A DNA stretch of 64,000 bases. Origin: Nocardioides panaciterrulae. Its GTDB lineage: Bacteria > Actinomycetota > Actinomycetes > Propionibacteriales > Nocardioidaceae. The DNA lies in NCBI RefSeq assembly GCF_013409645.1, contig NZ_JACCBG010000001.1, positions 4,090,001 to 4,154,000 of the forward strand, written 5' to 3'. Below are positions 48,955 through 57,397 of this stretch, one piece after another (the first letter of the stretch is position 1; each line of letters opens with the position of its first letter). Below the pieces are notes generated by a model, which was given only the letters and a program-made list of their open reading frames with translations, made no database searches and was not told where the DNA came from. Position numbers and translations under genes: made by a program.

Positions 48955-49896
48955 TCAGCGGATCGTGACCTGCCGGTTCGCCAGGCCGTTGCGGGCCGCG
49001 CGCTGCTCTGAGGTGAGCGGGCTCTCATCGGCGAGCGCCTCGGCGAGGTCGGCGGCGAACCGCTCCGCCGGCTCCTCCAGCGCCTCCGGGCCGGTGCCGA
49101 CCGGGAGGTCCCAGACCGGGGCCAGCAGCCCGTGGGCCCGGAACATGCCGACGAACCGCGAGCCGGGCGCCAGGTCGTCCCGCCCGGCCGCGTGCAGGCG
49201 GGCCAGGGCGTCGAGCAGCCGGTCCTCCGGCTGCGGCATCACCCAGCGCAAGTGCTCCTTGGTGCCGACGTGGGTCCAGTACGCCGCCTCCACGGTGGTC
49301 AGCCGGGCGGTCGGGTTGGCGGCCTCGTTGGCCTGCTCAAGTGCGGCGGCCATGCCGGAGGTGTCCTCGACGTCGGCGATCCAGTAGTCGAAGCCGTCGT
49401 GGACGGTGACGTCGAGCCGCTCGTCGGTGATCAGGTCCTGCAGGCGCGGGCCCTCGCCGGGCGGGTCGGTGAGCCCGATGATGCCGGGCTCGTCGGTGGC
49501 CAGCGCCTTCTGCAGCACCGCGCCGAGGTCGCGGGCGGGGTCGCCGAAGTTGTGCTGGACCTGCATCCCCAGCCAGATCTGCCCGCTGTCGCGGACCATC
49601 GCGGGGGCGGCCATCGGCAGCAGCGAGCACAGCTGCACGCTGCGGCCCTGCCGGTCCGGCTCGGCCAGGGTCAGCGGCGCAGTCGCGGCCGGCACCAGCT
49701 CGCGCAGCGCGACCACGTCGCACTCCGAGGGCATCCCCTCGAACGGGCGGCCCACGAAGACCGAGGCCACGCCGCCGGCGGCGCCGTGACAGGCCTTGTA
49801 GCGCTTGCCCGAGCCGCAGGGGCACGGCTGCCGGGGACCCACCGCCCCCTCGACGGGCTGGGACTCACGGGCCTTGGTGCGGGAACGCTTCGCCAT
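48955..49896 (-). CDS. DUF5926 protein with N-terminal SEC-C zinc motif
   Basis: This is a 313-residue protein. Near the N-terminus it has a SEC-C motif, PCPCGSGKRYKACHG (C-x-C-x8-C-H), which binds zinc as at the SecA C-terminus. The remaining body contains VFVGRPFEGMPSECDVVALR, LTTVEAAYWTHVGTKEHLRW and VMPQPEDRLLDALARLHA, as in actinobacterial DUF5926. Function is unknown; a link to secretion or ribosomes is only suggested by the motif. ATG 49894-49896. Confidence 0.83.
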   Translation of the reverse strand: MAKRSRTKARESQPVEGAVGPRQPCPCGSGKRYKACHGAAGGVASVFVGRPFEGMPSECDVVALRELVPAATAPLTLAEPDRQGRSVQLCSLLPMAAPAMVRDSGQIWLGMQVQHNFGDPARDLGAVLQKALATDEPGIIGLTDPPGEGPRLQDLITDERLDVTVHDGFDYWIADVEDTSGMAAALEQANEAANPTARLTTVEAAYWTHVGTKEHLRWVMPQPEDRLLDALARLHAAGRDDLAPGSRFVGMFRAHGLLAPVWDLPVGTGPEALEEPAERFAADLAEALADESPLTSEQRAARNGLANRQVTIR

Positions 49897-49906
49897 GGGC
49901 GCGAAC

Positions 49907-50695
49907 CTATACGCCGAGCAGCTCCAGCATGTACGCCGGGCGGTCGGTGATGACCGCGCGCACCCCGAGCCGCCGGCACAGCTCGAGCTCGTCGGGACTG
50001 TTGACCGTCCAGACGTGCATCTCGTGGCCGGCCCGGATGATGCGCGGGCCGAGCCGGGGATGGTCCTGCAGCTCCCGGACCCCGGGGCCGACGATCCAGT
50101 CCGGGCCGATCCGGTTCTTCAGCATCGGCCAGTACTGCGCGCGCTCGAGCAGCTGCACCAGCCGCACCCCCGGGGCCAGCCGCTCGATGCGCTGCAGGGC
50201 GGTCCAGGAGAAGCTCATCACCCGCACCGGCGAGCCGGGGGCGTCCCAGCCGAAGTCCCGCAGCAGGTCGACGACGCGCCGCTCCACGAGCCCGGCGTAC
50301 CTCGTGGGGTGCTTGGTCTCGATCGCCACCTCGACCGGCCGGGGGTAGTCGGCCACGGTCTCCAGCAGCTTGCGCAGCGTGAGCACCCGGCCGAGGTCCT
50401 CGTCGCGCTCGGGCGCCTCGTCGTCGAGGTCGGCCCAGGGGTTCTTCCACGCGGCGAAGTCGAGCGCGTCCATGTCGGCGAGCTCCATCGTGGACACGAT
50501 GCGCCGGTTGGCGGCGGTGCGGCGCAGGTTGCGGTCGTGGACGCAGACCAGGTGGCCGTCGGCGGTCAGCCGGACGTCGCACTCCAGCGCCTCCGCACCG
50601 TCGTCGAGGGCCGCGAGGTAGGCGCCGAGGGTGTGCTCGGCGTTCTCGTGGCTGGCCCCCCGGTGGGCGACGACCTGCGGCCTCATGGCGGACAT
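49907..50695 (-). CDS. Glycerophosphodiester phosphodiesterase
   Basis: This is a 262-residue GDPD-family TIM barrel that hydrolyses deacylated phospholipids to glycerol-3-phosphate and alcohol. The catalytic start VVAHRGASHENAEHTLGAY, the metal site GAEALECDVRLTADGHLVCV and HDRNLRRT are all present, with EVAIETKHPTRY further on. ATG 50695 or 50686 may be the start; neither has a good ribosome site. No signal peptide is seen, so it is cytoplasmic. Confidence 0.92.
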   Translation of the reverse strand: MSAMRPQVVAHRGASHENAEHTLGAYLAALDDGAEALECDVRLTADGHLVCVHDRNLRRTAANRRIVSTMELADMDALDFAAWKNPWADLDDEAPERDEDLGRVLTLRKLLETVADYPRPVEVAIETKHPTRYAGLVERRVVDLLRDFGWDAPGSPVRVMSFSWTALQRIERLAPGVRLVQLLERAQYWPMLKNRIGPDWIVGPGVRELQDHPRLGPRIIRAGHEMHVWTVNSPDELELCRRLGVRAVITDRPAYMLELLGV

Positions 50696-50819
50696 TCTGG
50701 TCGCGGTCCGAGCGGTTGCGGGTGGCGGGGTCCGTGTGGCGGAGGGTACGTCGGGACTCGGTGGGCCGCCCGACCCGGCGCGGGACGACGGCGCGGGTCG
50801 CCTGCCCGGGCCGTCGGCG

Positions 50820-51188
50820 TCAGCGGGGGCGGTGCTCCACGAGCCCGACCAGGTTGCCCTCGGAGTCGCGCACGAACGCCATCCACTCCGCGGTCCCCGC
50901 TGGGCCCAGGGTGTCGTCCTCGTGCTCGAAGATCACGTGCGGCTCCGTCTCGATCTGCACCCCGCGAGCCCGGAGCCTTGCGACGGTGGCCTCGACGTCA
51001 GCCACCCCGAGATAGTGCAGCGCGCTGGGGGCGGCCCGGTCCAGCAGCAGCCGCACCCCGCCGAGGTCGAAGAAGACCAGGCCGGGCGGGTCGAAGCTCG
51101 CCAGCGGGGCGACGCCGAGGAGGTCGGCGTAGAACGCGGTGGCCCGCTCGAGGTCGTCGGCGCGCTGGGCGATCTGCACGAGGTCCAC
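50820..51188 (-). CDS. VOC-superfamily (glyoxalase-like) protein
   Basis: This is a 122-residue vicinal-oxygen-chelate fold. It begins VQIAQRADDLERATAFYADL with LLGV, then LVFFDLGGVRLLLDR and ADVEATVARLRARGV, and ends MAFVRDSEGNLVGLVEH with the C-terminal metal Glu. Function (isomerase, dioxygenase or resistance protein) cannot be assigned. GTG 51188 follows GGGAGCC. Confidence 0.85.
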   Translation of the reverse strand: MDLVQIAQRADDLERATAFYADLLGVAPLASFDPPGLVFFDLGGVRLLLDRAAPSALHYLGVADVEATVARLRARGVQIETEPHVIFEHEDDTLGPAGTAEWMAFVRDSEGNLVGLVEHRPR

Positions 51189-51296
51189 GACGGGCTCCCT
51201 TCGTTGGTGATCCTGAGTGTTAGGGATGCTAGAGGCCGTCGTCGCCGCCGGCCCGGCGCTGCGTGAGCTGGCCGAGGACCGGGTAGCGGCCGTCGG

Positions 51297-52511
51297 TTAG
51301 GCGTGCGCGAGCAGGTAGCGGCCGAAGTGCGGCACGGTGAACGCGATCCGGCCCCGCTCGCCGGAGTAGATCAGCCCCTTCTTCAGCAGCGCGTCGCGCG
51401 CCGGCGAGAGCGACTGCGGCCGCTTGCCCAGCAGCCCCGCGACCTCGGCGGTGGGGACGCTCTGGATGTCGTCGAGCTCCTCGGTCCCCCGTTCGGCGAT
51501 CGCGACCGCGGCGTCGGCCATCGCCCGCAGGTACTCCCGCTCCCCCGGCGTGGCCCGCTCGTAGCGGCTGCCGAAGAAGCCGACCGCGAGCTCCCGCTCC
51601 GCCTCCGGGGCGGCCACCGCGACGTCGTCCGCCCCGATCGGCGAGGACGGCGCGAGGTCCCACACGACCTTGCCGTAGGCCTGGATGAAGTACGGGTAGC
51701 CGCCGGTCGCGGCGTACATCGCGGCCAGCGCGTCCTCGGTGTACGCCGCCTCCTCGTCCTCGGCCGGCGCGCTCAGCGCCCGGTCGGCGGCCTCGCGGGC
51801 GAGCCGGTCGATGCGCTGGTAGCGGAACAGCCGTTCGGAGTAGGACTTGCTCGCCGAGAGCACCGCGGGCAGGTGCGGCAGGCCGGCGCCGACCACGATC
51901 ACCGGCAACCCGGACTGGCTGATCTCGTGGCAGGCCGCGCACAGCGCCGAGACGTCGTCCGGCCCGAGGTCCTGCATCTCGTCGATGAAGACCGCGATCC
52001 CCTTGCCGACGTCGCCGGCCAGCCCCCCGACCTCGGTGAACAGCTCGACGAGGTCGATCTCGATGTCGCCGGAGTCCGCGCGCCCCTTCACCGCGGGCAC
52101 GTCGATGCCGGGGCTCCACTGGTCGCGCAGCTTCGCCTGGGCCCCGGCGTCGCGCTGCGCGAAGGACTTGATCACGCCCAGCACGTGGTCGACGTCGTCG
52201 GGCTGGGGGTGCCCGAGTTCGCGCACCGCCTGGTGCAGCGCGCTGGACAGCGGCCGCCGCAGCCCCTGGTCGGGGCGGGCCTCGAGCTTGCCGGTGCCCC
52301 ACCGCCGGCGGACCGCCGAGGACCGCAGCGCGTTGAGCAGCACGGTCTTGCCGACCCCGCGCAGCCCGGTCAGCACCAGGCTGCGCTCGGGCCGCCCGCG
52401 GGCGACCCGCTCCAGCACGATGTCGAAGGCCGCGAGCTGCTCGTCACGACCGGCCAGCTCGGGCGGGCGCTGGCCGGCGCCGGGCGCGTAGGGGTTCCGG
52501 ATCGGGTCCAC
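51297..52511 (-). CDS. AAA ATPase (Orc1/Cdc6-like AAA_16)
   Basis: This is a 404-residue ATPase. It has Walker A LTGLRGVGKTVLLNAL, Walker B IAVFIDEMQDLG, a sensor region LPVIVVGAGLPHLPAVLSAS and arginine-rich ERLFRYQRIDRL. The C-terminal part is a winged-helix-like domain (TAEVAGLLGKRPQSLSPARD, GLIYSGERGRIAFTVPHF). Its resemblance to archaeal Orc1/Cdc6-like proteins is structural; in actinobacteria such proteins are of unknown role. GTG 52511. It stands alone, with a hairpin separating it from the next upstream gene. Confidence 0.85.
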   Translation of the reverse strand: MDPIRNPYAPGAGQRPPELAGRDEQLAAFDIVLERVARGRPERSLVLTGLRGVGKTVLLNALRSSAVRRRWGTGKLEARPDQGLRRPLSSALHQAVRELGHPQPDDVDHVLGVIKSFAQRDAGAQAKLRDQWSPGIDVPAVKGRADSGDIEIDLVELFTEVGGLAGDVGKGIAVFIDEMQDLGPDDVSALCAACHEISQSGLPVIVVGAGLPHLPAVLSASKSYSERLFRYQRIDRLAREAADRALSAPAEDEEAAYTEDALAAMYAATGGYPYFIQAYGKVVWDLAPSSPIGADDVAVAAPEAERELAVGFFGSRYERATPGEREYLRAMADAAVAIAERGTEELDDIQSVPTAEVAGLLGKRPQSLSPARDALLKKGLIYSGERGRIAFTVPHFGRYLLAHA

Positions 52512-52586
52512 GCGAGGACCGTATCGGCGTCTCTAGCGATCGCCGTAGATTTCGCAAGCGTGGCGTAGAGGTAGCAGCCGACGGGA

Positions 52587-52645
52587 TAGTCCGTGACGAT
52601 CGGGCCCCTCGGCGGCCCTCCTGAGGGCCCGAACGTCACGGACTA
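52587..52645 (-). terminator. 21-bp stem hairpin downstream of the 94-aa gene
   Basis: Arms 52587-52607 (starting TAGTCCGTGACGATCGGGCC) and 52625-52645 pair over 21 bp with one mismatch, with a 17-nt loop. It lies 18 bp past the minus-strand stop at 52664, a terminator position. It is much longer than the other terminators here and could be a repeat element. Confidence 0.7.
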
Positions 52646-52663
52646 CCCGCCACGGGGGTCGGC

Positions 52664-52948
52664 TCAGGCACCGCGGCGGGCGCGCACCGGCTGGGTCACC
52701 GCCACGTCGTACGCCCGGTCCAGCCCGGCCCGCAGCATCGCGATCAGCTCCGGCACCTCGTCGACCTCGAGCCGGAACGAGCCGGCGCAGGCGTTGTCCC
52801 GCCACAGCGACAGCACGACCAGGCCCGCCTCGTGGTGCCACGAGACGCGCAGCGCGCGGTCGGCTCCGCGGGCGTCGAGGAAGATCGAGCCCGCCTCCGG
52901 CAGCGGACGGGTGATGGTCACCGTCACATCATGCTCCGTGGGGCCCAT
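52664..52948 (-). CDS. Conserved hypothetical protein, 94 aa
   Basis: Not recognised. It begins MGPTEHDVTVTITRPLPEAG and continues SIFLDARGADRALRVSWHHE and VVLSLWRDNACAGSFRLEVD, a small beta-rich domain. A helix, EVPELIAMLRAGLDRAYDVA, follows, and the tail is basic. Similar small proteins are common beside DNA-metabolism genes in actinobacteria, but I cannot name the family. It is divergent from the glycosylase gene by 61 bp. ATG 52946-52948; the upstream frame is antisense noise. Confidence 0.72.
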   Translation of the reverse strand: MGPTEHDVTVTITRPLPEAGSIFLDARGADRALRVSWHHEAGLVVLSLWRDNACAGSFRLEVDEVPELIAMLRAGLDRAYDVAVTQPVRARRGA

Positions 52949-53009
52949 GACCACCAGCGGTTCGTGAGGACCGGCCCCGGCGGCCCGACCCGCGCCTAGA
53001 CTGGCCGGC

Positions 53010-53876
53010 GTGCCCGAGCTGCCCGAGGTGGAAGCGCTGGCCCTCGACCTACGGGGCCGGCTGCGGGACCACGCGATCGCGCAGGTCCAGCTGGCCGCGT
53101 TCAGCGCGCTGAAGACCTTCGACCCGCCGATCTCGGCGCTCGAGGGCACGCTGGTCGACGACGTCACCCGGCACGGGAAGTTCCTCGACATCGACGCCTC
53201 CGGCCTGCACCTGGTGCTGCACCTGGCCCGGGCCGGCTGGGTGCGCTGGCGCGACGAGCTGCCGACCACCCCGCCGCGGCCCAGCAACAAGTCCCCGCTG
53301 GCGGCGCGGGTGGTGCTCGAGGACCGGTCCGGGCTGGACATCACCGAGGCCGGCACCCGCAAGAGCCTGGCCATGTACGTCGTGCGCGACCCCCTCGACG
53401 TGCCCGGCATCGCCACCCTCGGGCCGGACCCGCTCACCGACGACTTCACCCTCGAGATGCTGCGCGAGATCCTCCAGCGCGAGGGCCGCAAGCAGATCAA
53501 GGGCGTGCTGCGACACCAGGGCACCATCGCGGGGATCGGCAACGCCTACTCCGACGAGCTGCTGCACGCAGCCCGGATGTCGCCGTTCAAGCCCGCGAAC
53601 AGCCTCGACGAGACCGAGCTGCAGACGTTGTACGCCGCGATCCGCGACGTGCTCGGGGCCGCGGTGGACCGCTCCCGCGGCCTCGCGGCCAGCGAGCTCA
53701 AGGGCGAGAAGAAGTCCCACCTCGCCGTGCACGGCCGCACCGGCCAGCCCTGTCCGGTCTGCGGGGACACGGTCCGCGAGGTGTCGTTCGCGGACTCCAG
53801 CCTGCAGTACTGCCCCACCTGTCAGACCGGCGGCAAGCCGCTCGCCGACCGCCGCCTGTCCCGGCTGCTGAAGTAG
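53010..53876 (+). CDS. Fpg/Nei-family DNA glycosylase
   Basis: This is a base-excision repair enzyme with AP-lyase activity on oxidised bases. It has 288 residues. The N-terminal catalytic Pro2-Glu3 in MPELPEVEAL, the RHGKFLDI lysine, the H2TH region GVLRHQGTIAGIGNAYSDEL and a zinc finger (Cys248, Cys251, Cys268, Cys271) are all present. GTG 53010 encodes the initiator Met removed to expose Pro2. Details such as DVTRHGKFLDIDASG suggest the actinobacterial Fpg2/Nei2-like branch rather than classical MutM, so no symbol is given. Confidence 0.9.
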   Translation: MPELPEVEALALDLRGRLRDHAIAQVQLAAFSALKTFDPPISALEGTLVDDVTRHGKFLDIDASGLHLVLHLARAGWVRWRDELPTTPPRPSNKSPLAARVVLEDRSGLDITEAGTRKSLAMYVVRDPLDVPGIATLGPDPLTDDFTLEMLREILQREGRKQIKGVLRHQGTIAGIGNAYSDELLHAARMSPFKPANSLDETELQTLYAAIRDVLGAAVDRSRGLAASELKGEKKSHLAVHGRTGQPCPVCGDTVREVSFADSSLQYCPTCQTGGKPLADRRLSRLLK

Positions 53877-53880
53877 CCGC

Positions 53881-54939
53881 TCAGGCCGTCGGGGTCCCGG
53901 ACGCCGGCCGGACCTGCACGGTGCTCGCCACCAGCTTCGGCACGCCGGTGCGGAGACGGGCGGCGGCCTCGACCGCCACCTCGTCGGCCTCCCGCAGCGA
54001 CAGGTCGGACGCCACCGCGATGGTCGCCTCCGCCCGCACCCGGTGGCCGACCCAGCGCAGCCGCAGGTCGGGCACCGCCACCACCCCCGGGGTCCCGGCG
54101 AGGACGTCCTCGGCCCGGTCGGCCAGCTCCGGCTCGACCGCGTCCATCAACCGGCGGTAGATGTCGCGCGCGGCGCCGCGCAGCACCGCCACGATCGCGA
54201 CCGTGATCAGGACGCCGACCAACGGGTCCGCCCAGTCCCACCCGGCCAGCGCACCGAGCGCGCCGAGCACCACCGCGAGCGAGGTGAACCCGTCGGTGCG
54301 CGCGTGCACGCCGTCGGCCTCGAGGGCGGCCGAGCCGATCTTCCGGCCGACGCGGATGCGGTAGGCCGCCACTGCCTCGTTGCCCGCGAACCCCACCAGT
54401 CCGGCCACCATCACCACCCAGGGGTCGGCCAGCGGCTGGGGGTCGGCCAGCCGGCGCAGGGACTCCCAGCCGGCCAACACGGCCGAGAGCGCGATCATCG
54501 CGACGATGAACACCCCGGCCAGGTCCTCGGCTCGCCCGTAGCCGTAGGTGTAGCGGCGGTTCGCGGACCGGCCGGCGAGCACGAAGGCGACCCAGAGGGG
54601 TACGGCGGTCAGCGCGTCCGCGACGTTGTGGATCGTGTCCGCGAGCAGCGCGACGGACCCGGTGAGCCCGAACAGCACCGCCTGCAGGATCGCCGTGACT
54701 CCGAGCACCACCAGGCTGGTCCGGACCGCGCGGATCCCCTCGGCGCTGCCCTCCAGCGCGTCGTCGACCGCGTCGGCGCTGTCGTGGCTGTGCCCGCCGA
54801 AGAGCTCCCGGAGGTGACCGAGCAGTCCGTGCCCGTGCTGATGTCCGTGCTCATGTCCGTGGCCCCCGCCCTCGTCGTGGGCATGGACGTGGTCGTGTTC
54901 GTGGTCGTGGTGGGGGTCGCTCCGAAGCACGCACCGCAT
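53881..54939 (-). CDS. Cation diffusion facilitator (probable zinc exporter)
   Basis: This is a 352-residue CDF antiporter. A His/Asp/Glu-rich N-terminus (DPHHDHEHDHVHAHDEGGGH and HGHEHGHQHGHGLLGHLREL) likely buffers metal. Six helices follow, with the transport site residues in ADTIHNVAD (HxxxD) and HARTDGFTS (HxxxD), and a cytoplasmic C-terminal domain (about 275-350). The HxxxD/HxxxD pattern is typical of Zn2+ transporters. It is divergent from an SmtB-type repressor across a shared palindrome. Confidence 0.92.
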   Translation of the reverse strand: MRCVLRSDPHHDHEHDHVHAHDEGGGHGHEHGHQHGHGLLGHLRELFGGHSHDSADAVDDALEGSAEGIRAVRTSLVVLGVTAILQAVLFGLTGSVALLADTIHNVADALTAVPLWVAFVLAGRSANRRYTYGYGRAEDLAGVFIVAMIALSAVLAGWESLRRLADPQPLADPWVVMVAGLVGFAGNEAVAAYRIRVGRKIGSAALEADGVHARTDGFTSLAVVLGALGALAGWDWADPLVGVLITVAIVAVLRGAARDIYRRLMDAVEPELADRAEDVLAGTPGVVAVPDLRLRWVGHRVRAEATIAVASDLSLREADEVAVEAAARLRTGVPKLVASTVQVRPASGTPTA

Positions 54940-54961
54940 TCAACACATGCAGATGTGTTCA
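54940..54961. promoter_or_regulatory. ArsR/SmtB-type operator between CDF and arsR genes
   Basis: TCAACACATGCAGATGTGTTCA, directly beside the CDF start codon, is an inverted repeat with 8 of 11 positions symmetric. It resembles the TGAACA...TGTTCA operators of zinc-sensing SmtB-family repressors. It lies 20 bp before the repressor ATG, so it can control both genes. Confidence 0.75.
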
Positions 54962-54980
54962 TGCAACTACACTGGTCGGC

Positions 54981-55349
54981 ATGGGGCACAGCCGAGACGA
55001 CGTACCGAGGCGTCTCGACGCGGCGGTCGCCCGGCAGGTCGCGACCACGCTGCAGGCGCTGGCCACCCCGAGCCGGGTGCTGATCCTCTCGACGCTGCGG
55101 GGTGGTCCCTGCACCGTCCGGGAGATCACCGAGGCCGTGGGCATGGCCCAGCCCGCGGTGTCGCACCAGCTGCGGCTGCTGCGCAACCTCGGGCTGGTCG
55201 TCGGCGACCGCCACGGACGCCACGTCGTCTACCAGCTGCACGACGACCACGTCGCGGAGCTCATCGACCAGGCGGTCCACCACGCCGAGCACGTGAGACT
55301 CGGGTCCGTGGACCGCTCCCGCGTCGGGGGCCCACCGCCGGTGCCCTGA
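54981..55349 (+). CDS. ArsR/SmtB-family zinc-responsive repressor
   Basis: This is a 122-residue winged-helix repressor. The HTH is TVREITEAVGMAQPAVSHQL then RLLRNLGLVVGDRHGRHVVY. The C-terminal helix carries the alpha5 metal site D-x-H-x10-H-x2-H (Asp88, His90, His101, His104 in DDHVAELIDQAVHHAEH). In SmtB/CzrA this site binds Zn2+ and releases DNA. No alpha3N cysteine site is present. Metal-dependent derepression of the divergent CDF exporter is the likely role. Confidence 0.92.
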   Translation: MGHSRDDVPRRLDAAVARQVATTLQALATPSRVLILSTLRGGPCTVREITEAVGMAQPAVSHQLRLLRNLGLVVGDRHGRHVVYQLHDDHVAELIDQAVHHAEHVRLGSVDRSRVGGPPPVP

Positions 55350-55404
55350 GCCCGGATCGACCTCGCAGACACCCCGGGGAGCCGGGGAGAGCCAGGAGAG
55401 AAAC

Positions 55405-55740
55405 ATGCACCAGATCCCGACCGTCAGCGTCGACGGCGTCCCGGACCCGCTACCGCCGGGGCTGGTGGTGCTCGACGTGCGCGAGCCGGTGGAGTGGGAG
55501 CACGGCCACATCGACGGCGCCCTGCACATCCCGCTGATGCAGCTCCCGCAGCGCTTCTCCGAGCTGCCCGAGGGCCAGGCGCTCGTGGTCTGCAAGATCG
55601 GCGGCCGCTCGGCGCAGGCCGTCGGCTACCTGGTCCAGCAGGGCATCGACGCGGTGAACCTCGACGGCGGGATGATCGGCTGGGCCGAGGCCGGCCGGGC
55701 GATGGTCAGCGAGACCGGCCAGCGGCCGCACGTGGTCTGA
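55405..55740 (+). CDS. Rhodanese-like sulfurtransferase
   Basis: This is a 111-residue single rhodanese domain. It shows LDVREPVEWEHGHIDGALHI, active-site Cys63 in ALVVCKIGGRSAQAVGYLV, and LDGGMIGWAEAG. The loop CKIGGRS has six residues, as in sulfur-acting (not phosphatase) members. AGGAGAG before ATG 55405 is a strong ribosome site. It follows the zinc repressor by 55 bp on the same strand and may be co-transcribed. Confidence 0.9.
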   Translation: MHQIPTVSVDGVPDPLPPGLVVLDVREPVEWEHGHIDGALHIPLMQLPQRFSELPEGQALVVCKIGGRSAQAVGYLVQQGIDAVNLDGGMIGWAEAGRAMVSETGQRPHVV

Positions 55741-55852
55741 CCGGGTGAGTCCCATCTGAGGTTGAGCCGCGGGGCGGCGGTTTGCCGGTTTGTCGGATCT
55801 GCCGATGGGCGTTGTCCGCCCGTTCGGAACCCGGGCAGGCAGACTGCGTCCT

Positions 55853-56215
55853 ATGGGCATGGCCGCGTCTGTGCGAATGGGCCTCGCCGTACTCGCCTGC
55901 GGCACCGTCAGTGCCTGCGCAGGCGACCCGAGCGGTGGCGTCGAGTGTGAGCGGTCCGACCCCGTCGCCAGCGCTCCCACCTGGGATCGCCTGAAGGACG
56001 CAATGTTGGGGTATACGGGGCGAGGCCGGGTCGTATCGGTGCGGACGCAAGCGCGAGGCGCCAGCGCCCGCGACGCCCTCCACGTGAGCGACCGGCATGT
56101 CCGCCGCGTGGTGGACCTGCTGAACCGCAACGGCCGACGTCTGGTTCAAGTCAAGGTGACGCGGACCGACGCCGGGGTCTGGCGTGCTGAGGTCCTGAGC
56201 CAGTGCACCGACTGA
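55853..56215 (+). CDS. Small putative lipoprotein, 120 aa
   Basis: The signal MGMAASVRMGLAVLACGTVS ends with lipobox VSACAGD. The mature region has RVVSVRTQARGASARDALHV, VSDRHVRRVVDLLNRNGRRL and VQVKVTRTDAGVWRAEVLSQ, with no recognised family. Codons are less uniformly G/C-ending than in neighbours. It is the first gene of an accessory-looking strip of small exported or unknown proteins (55.8-58.0 kb). Confidence 0.65.
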   Translation: MGMAASVRMGLAVLACGTVSACAGDPSGGVECERSDPVASAPTWDRLKDAMLGYTGRGRVVSVRTQARGASARDALHVSDRHVRRVVDLLNRNGRRLVQVKVTRTDAGVWRAEVLSQCTD

Positions 56216-56286
56216 CTGCCACCTCCGGGACGACAGGCGAGAGACGCCCGCATGCCGCGGTCCGGGGTGTAGGTCGATGCCGCCTG

Positions 56287-56859
56287 ATGTCCTACCTTGC
56301 TGAGGTGGCGCAAGATCGTTCGTTCGAGGAATCCGCGCTGGTCCTGGGTCGCGACCTGCGCGCCGACGGATACCGCGACCTGGCCGCCGCGCTCCTCGAG
56401 GTCGTGCCGGAGACCGGCACGGTGAGGGATGACGCACACCGCGCCCTTGTGGCCGAGCGGCTCCACGGGATCTCTGCGGCTGACCACGTGCCCTCGCGAT
56501 TCCGAGAGAGGGCTACGCAATTGGCCAGCCTGGCCAGCGCGGACGCCACCATTCGACACGGCCGTACCGGCACCGTGTGGATTGCCTGGGAAGGCCGTGA
56601 CAGCGACAACGCCGAAGACCCCGTAGGCGAGCACGGCCCGCAGCCCGGCTACTGGGTGTCCTGGCAGTCCGACCGCGGGCAAGTCGACTGGTGCGAAGAC
56701 GGCCCCTACTGCGCCGATCTCCGCGATGCCCTCGCATGGGCCCGCGCCCGCACCGACGCGGTCATCGTTCGCCCAGCCTGGGACGAGAACACCCACTACT
56801 GGGCCGGCCGGGGCCACGACCGGCGGAACCTTCCGCCTTTGGATGAGTCGCGCGCCTGA
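56287..56859 (+). CDS. Hypothetical protein, 190 aa
   Basis: Not recognised. The N-terminal half is helical (MSYLAEVAQDRSFEESALVL and RDLRADGYRDLAAALLEVV). The C-terminal half is Trp-rich, VWIAWEGRDSDNAEDPVGEH, YWVSWQSDRGQVDWCEDGPY and ALAWARARTDAVIVRPAWDE, suggestive of a small antiparallel fold. There is no signal peptide. ATG 56287 is used; the frame is open upstream to 56203. It sits in the accessory strip. Confidence 0.62.
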   Translation: MSYLAEVAQDRSFEESALVLGRDLRADGYRDLAAALLEVVPETGTVRDDAHRALVAERLHGISAADHVPSRFRERATQLASLASADATIRHGRTGTVWIAWEGRDSDNAEDPVGEHGPQPGYWVSWQSDRGQVDWCEDGPYCADLRDALAWARARTDAVIVRPAWDENTHYWAGRGHDRRNLPPLDESRA

Positions 56860-56910
56860 CCGGCTCGATTCCGGGGGCGCCTTGTCATCCACAGACGGGA
56901 TACTTTTCGC

Positions 56911-57228
56911 ATGACGTCGCTGGGACAGGTTCGGTTCTGGCGCGACGCGGACGGGTGGGGAGTCATCGACTCGGACGCCACGCCAGGTGGCTGCTGGGCG
57001 CACTTCTCGTCTGTCCTCGTCGCGGGCTACAAGAGCCTGCGGACGGGGCAGCGCGTGAGGTTTGCCTTCGAGACTGCGGAACAGGACGGCTACGCGTTCC
57101 GGACAGTCGAGGCATGGCCGGCCGACCAGGCGCCGGTCCGCACCACCCAGGAGGCTTCCGGTCCGTCCGCGGCCTACCGCTCCACCTTGACCCTCGCCTT
57201 CGACGACGAGGATGAAGGCAGCAGCTGA
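56911..57228 (+). CDS. Cold-shock-domain-like protein
   Basis: This is a 105-residue protein with a divergent cold-shock domain. It begins VRFWRDADGWGVIDSDATPG, then GCWAHFSSVLVAGYKSLRTG and QRVRFAFETAEQDGYAFRTV. The pattern W-x6-GWG-VI, H-FS and G-V-F matches CSD nucleic-acid-binding strands, with Trp replacing some usual RNP1 Phe residues. A short acidic tail follows. It may bind single-stranded nucleic acid. ATG 56911. Confidence 0.72.
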   Translation: MTSLGQVRFWRDADGWGVIDSDATPGGCWAHFSSVLVAGYKSLRTGQRVRFAFETAEQDGYAFRTVEAWPADQAPVRTTQEASGPSAAYRSTLTLAFDDEDEGSS

Positions 57229-57397
57229 CCCCTGACCGCCTGGTCGGCGTCCAGTCACCGCGAGGAGGGCTGAGCGTTGCCCTGCGCGTCTCGGCTGTCC
57301 CTGTTCGTGCGCTGCTGGCCCCGTCGCCCCGATGCTTCGGCTTCGGGACCGCTTTCGGTTTGGGGCGTTCACCGCTCGGTGGCGATGTTCAGCACGC

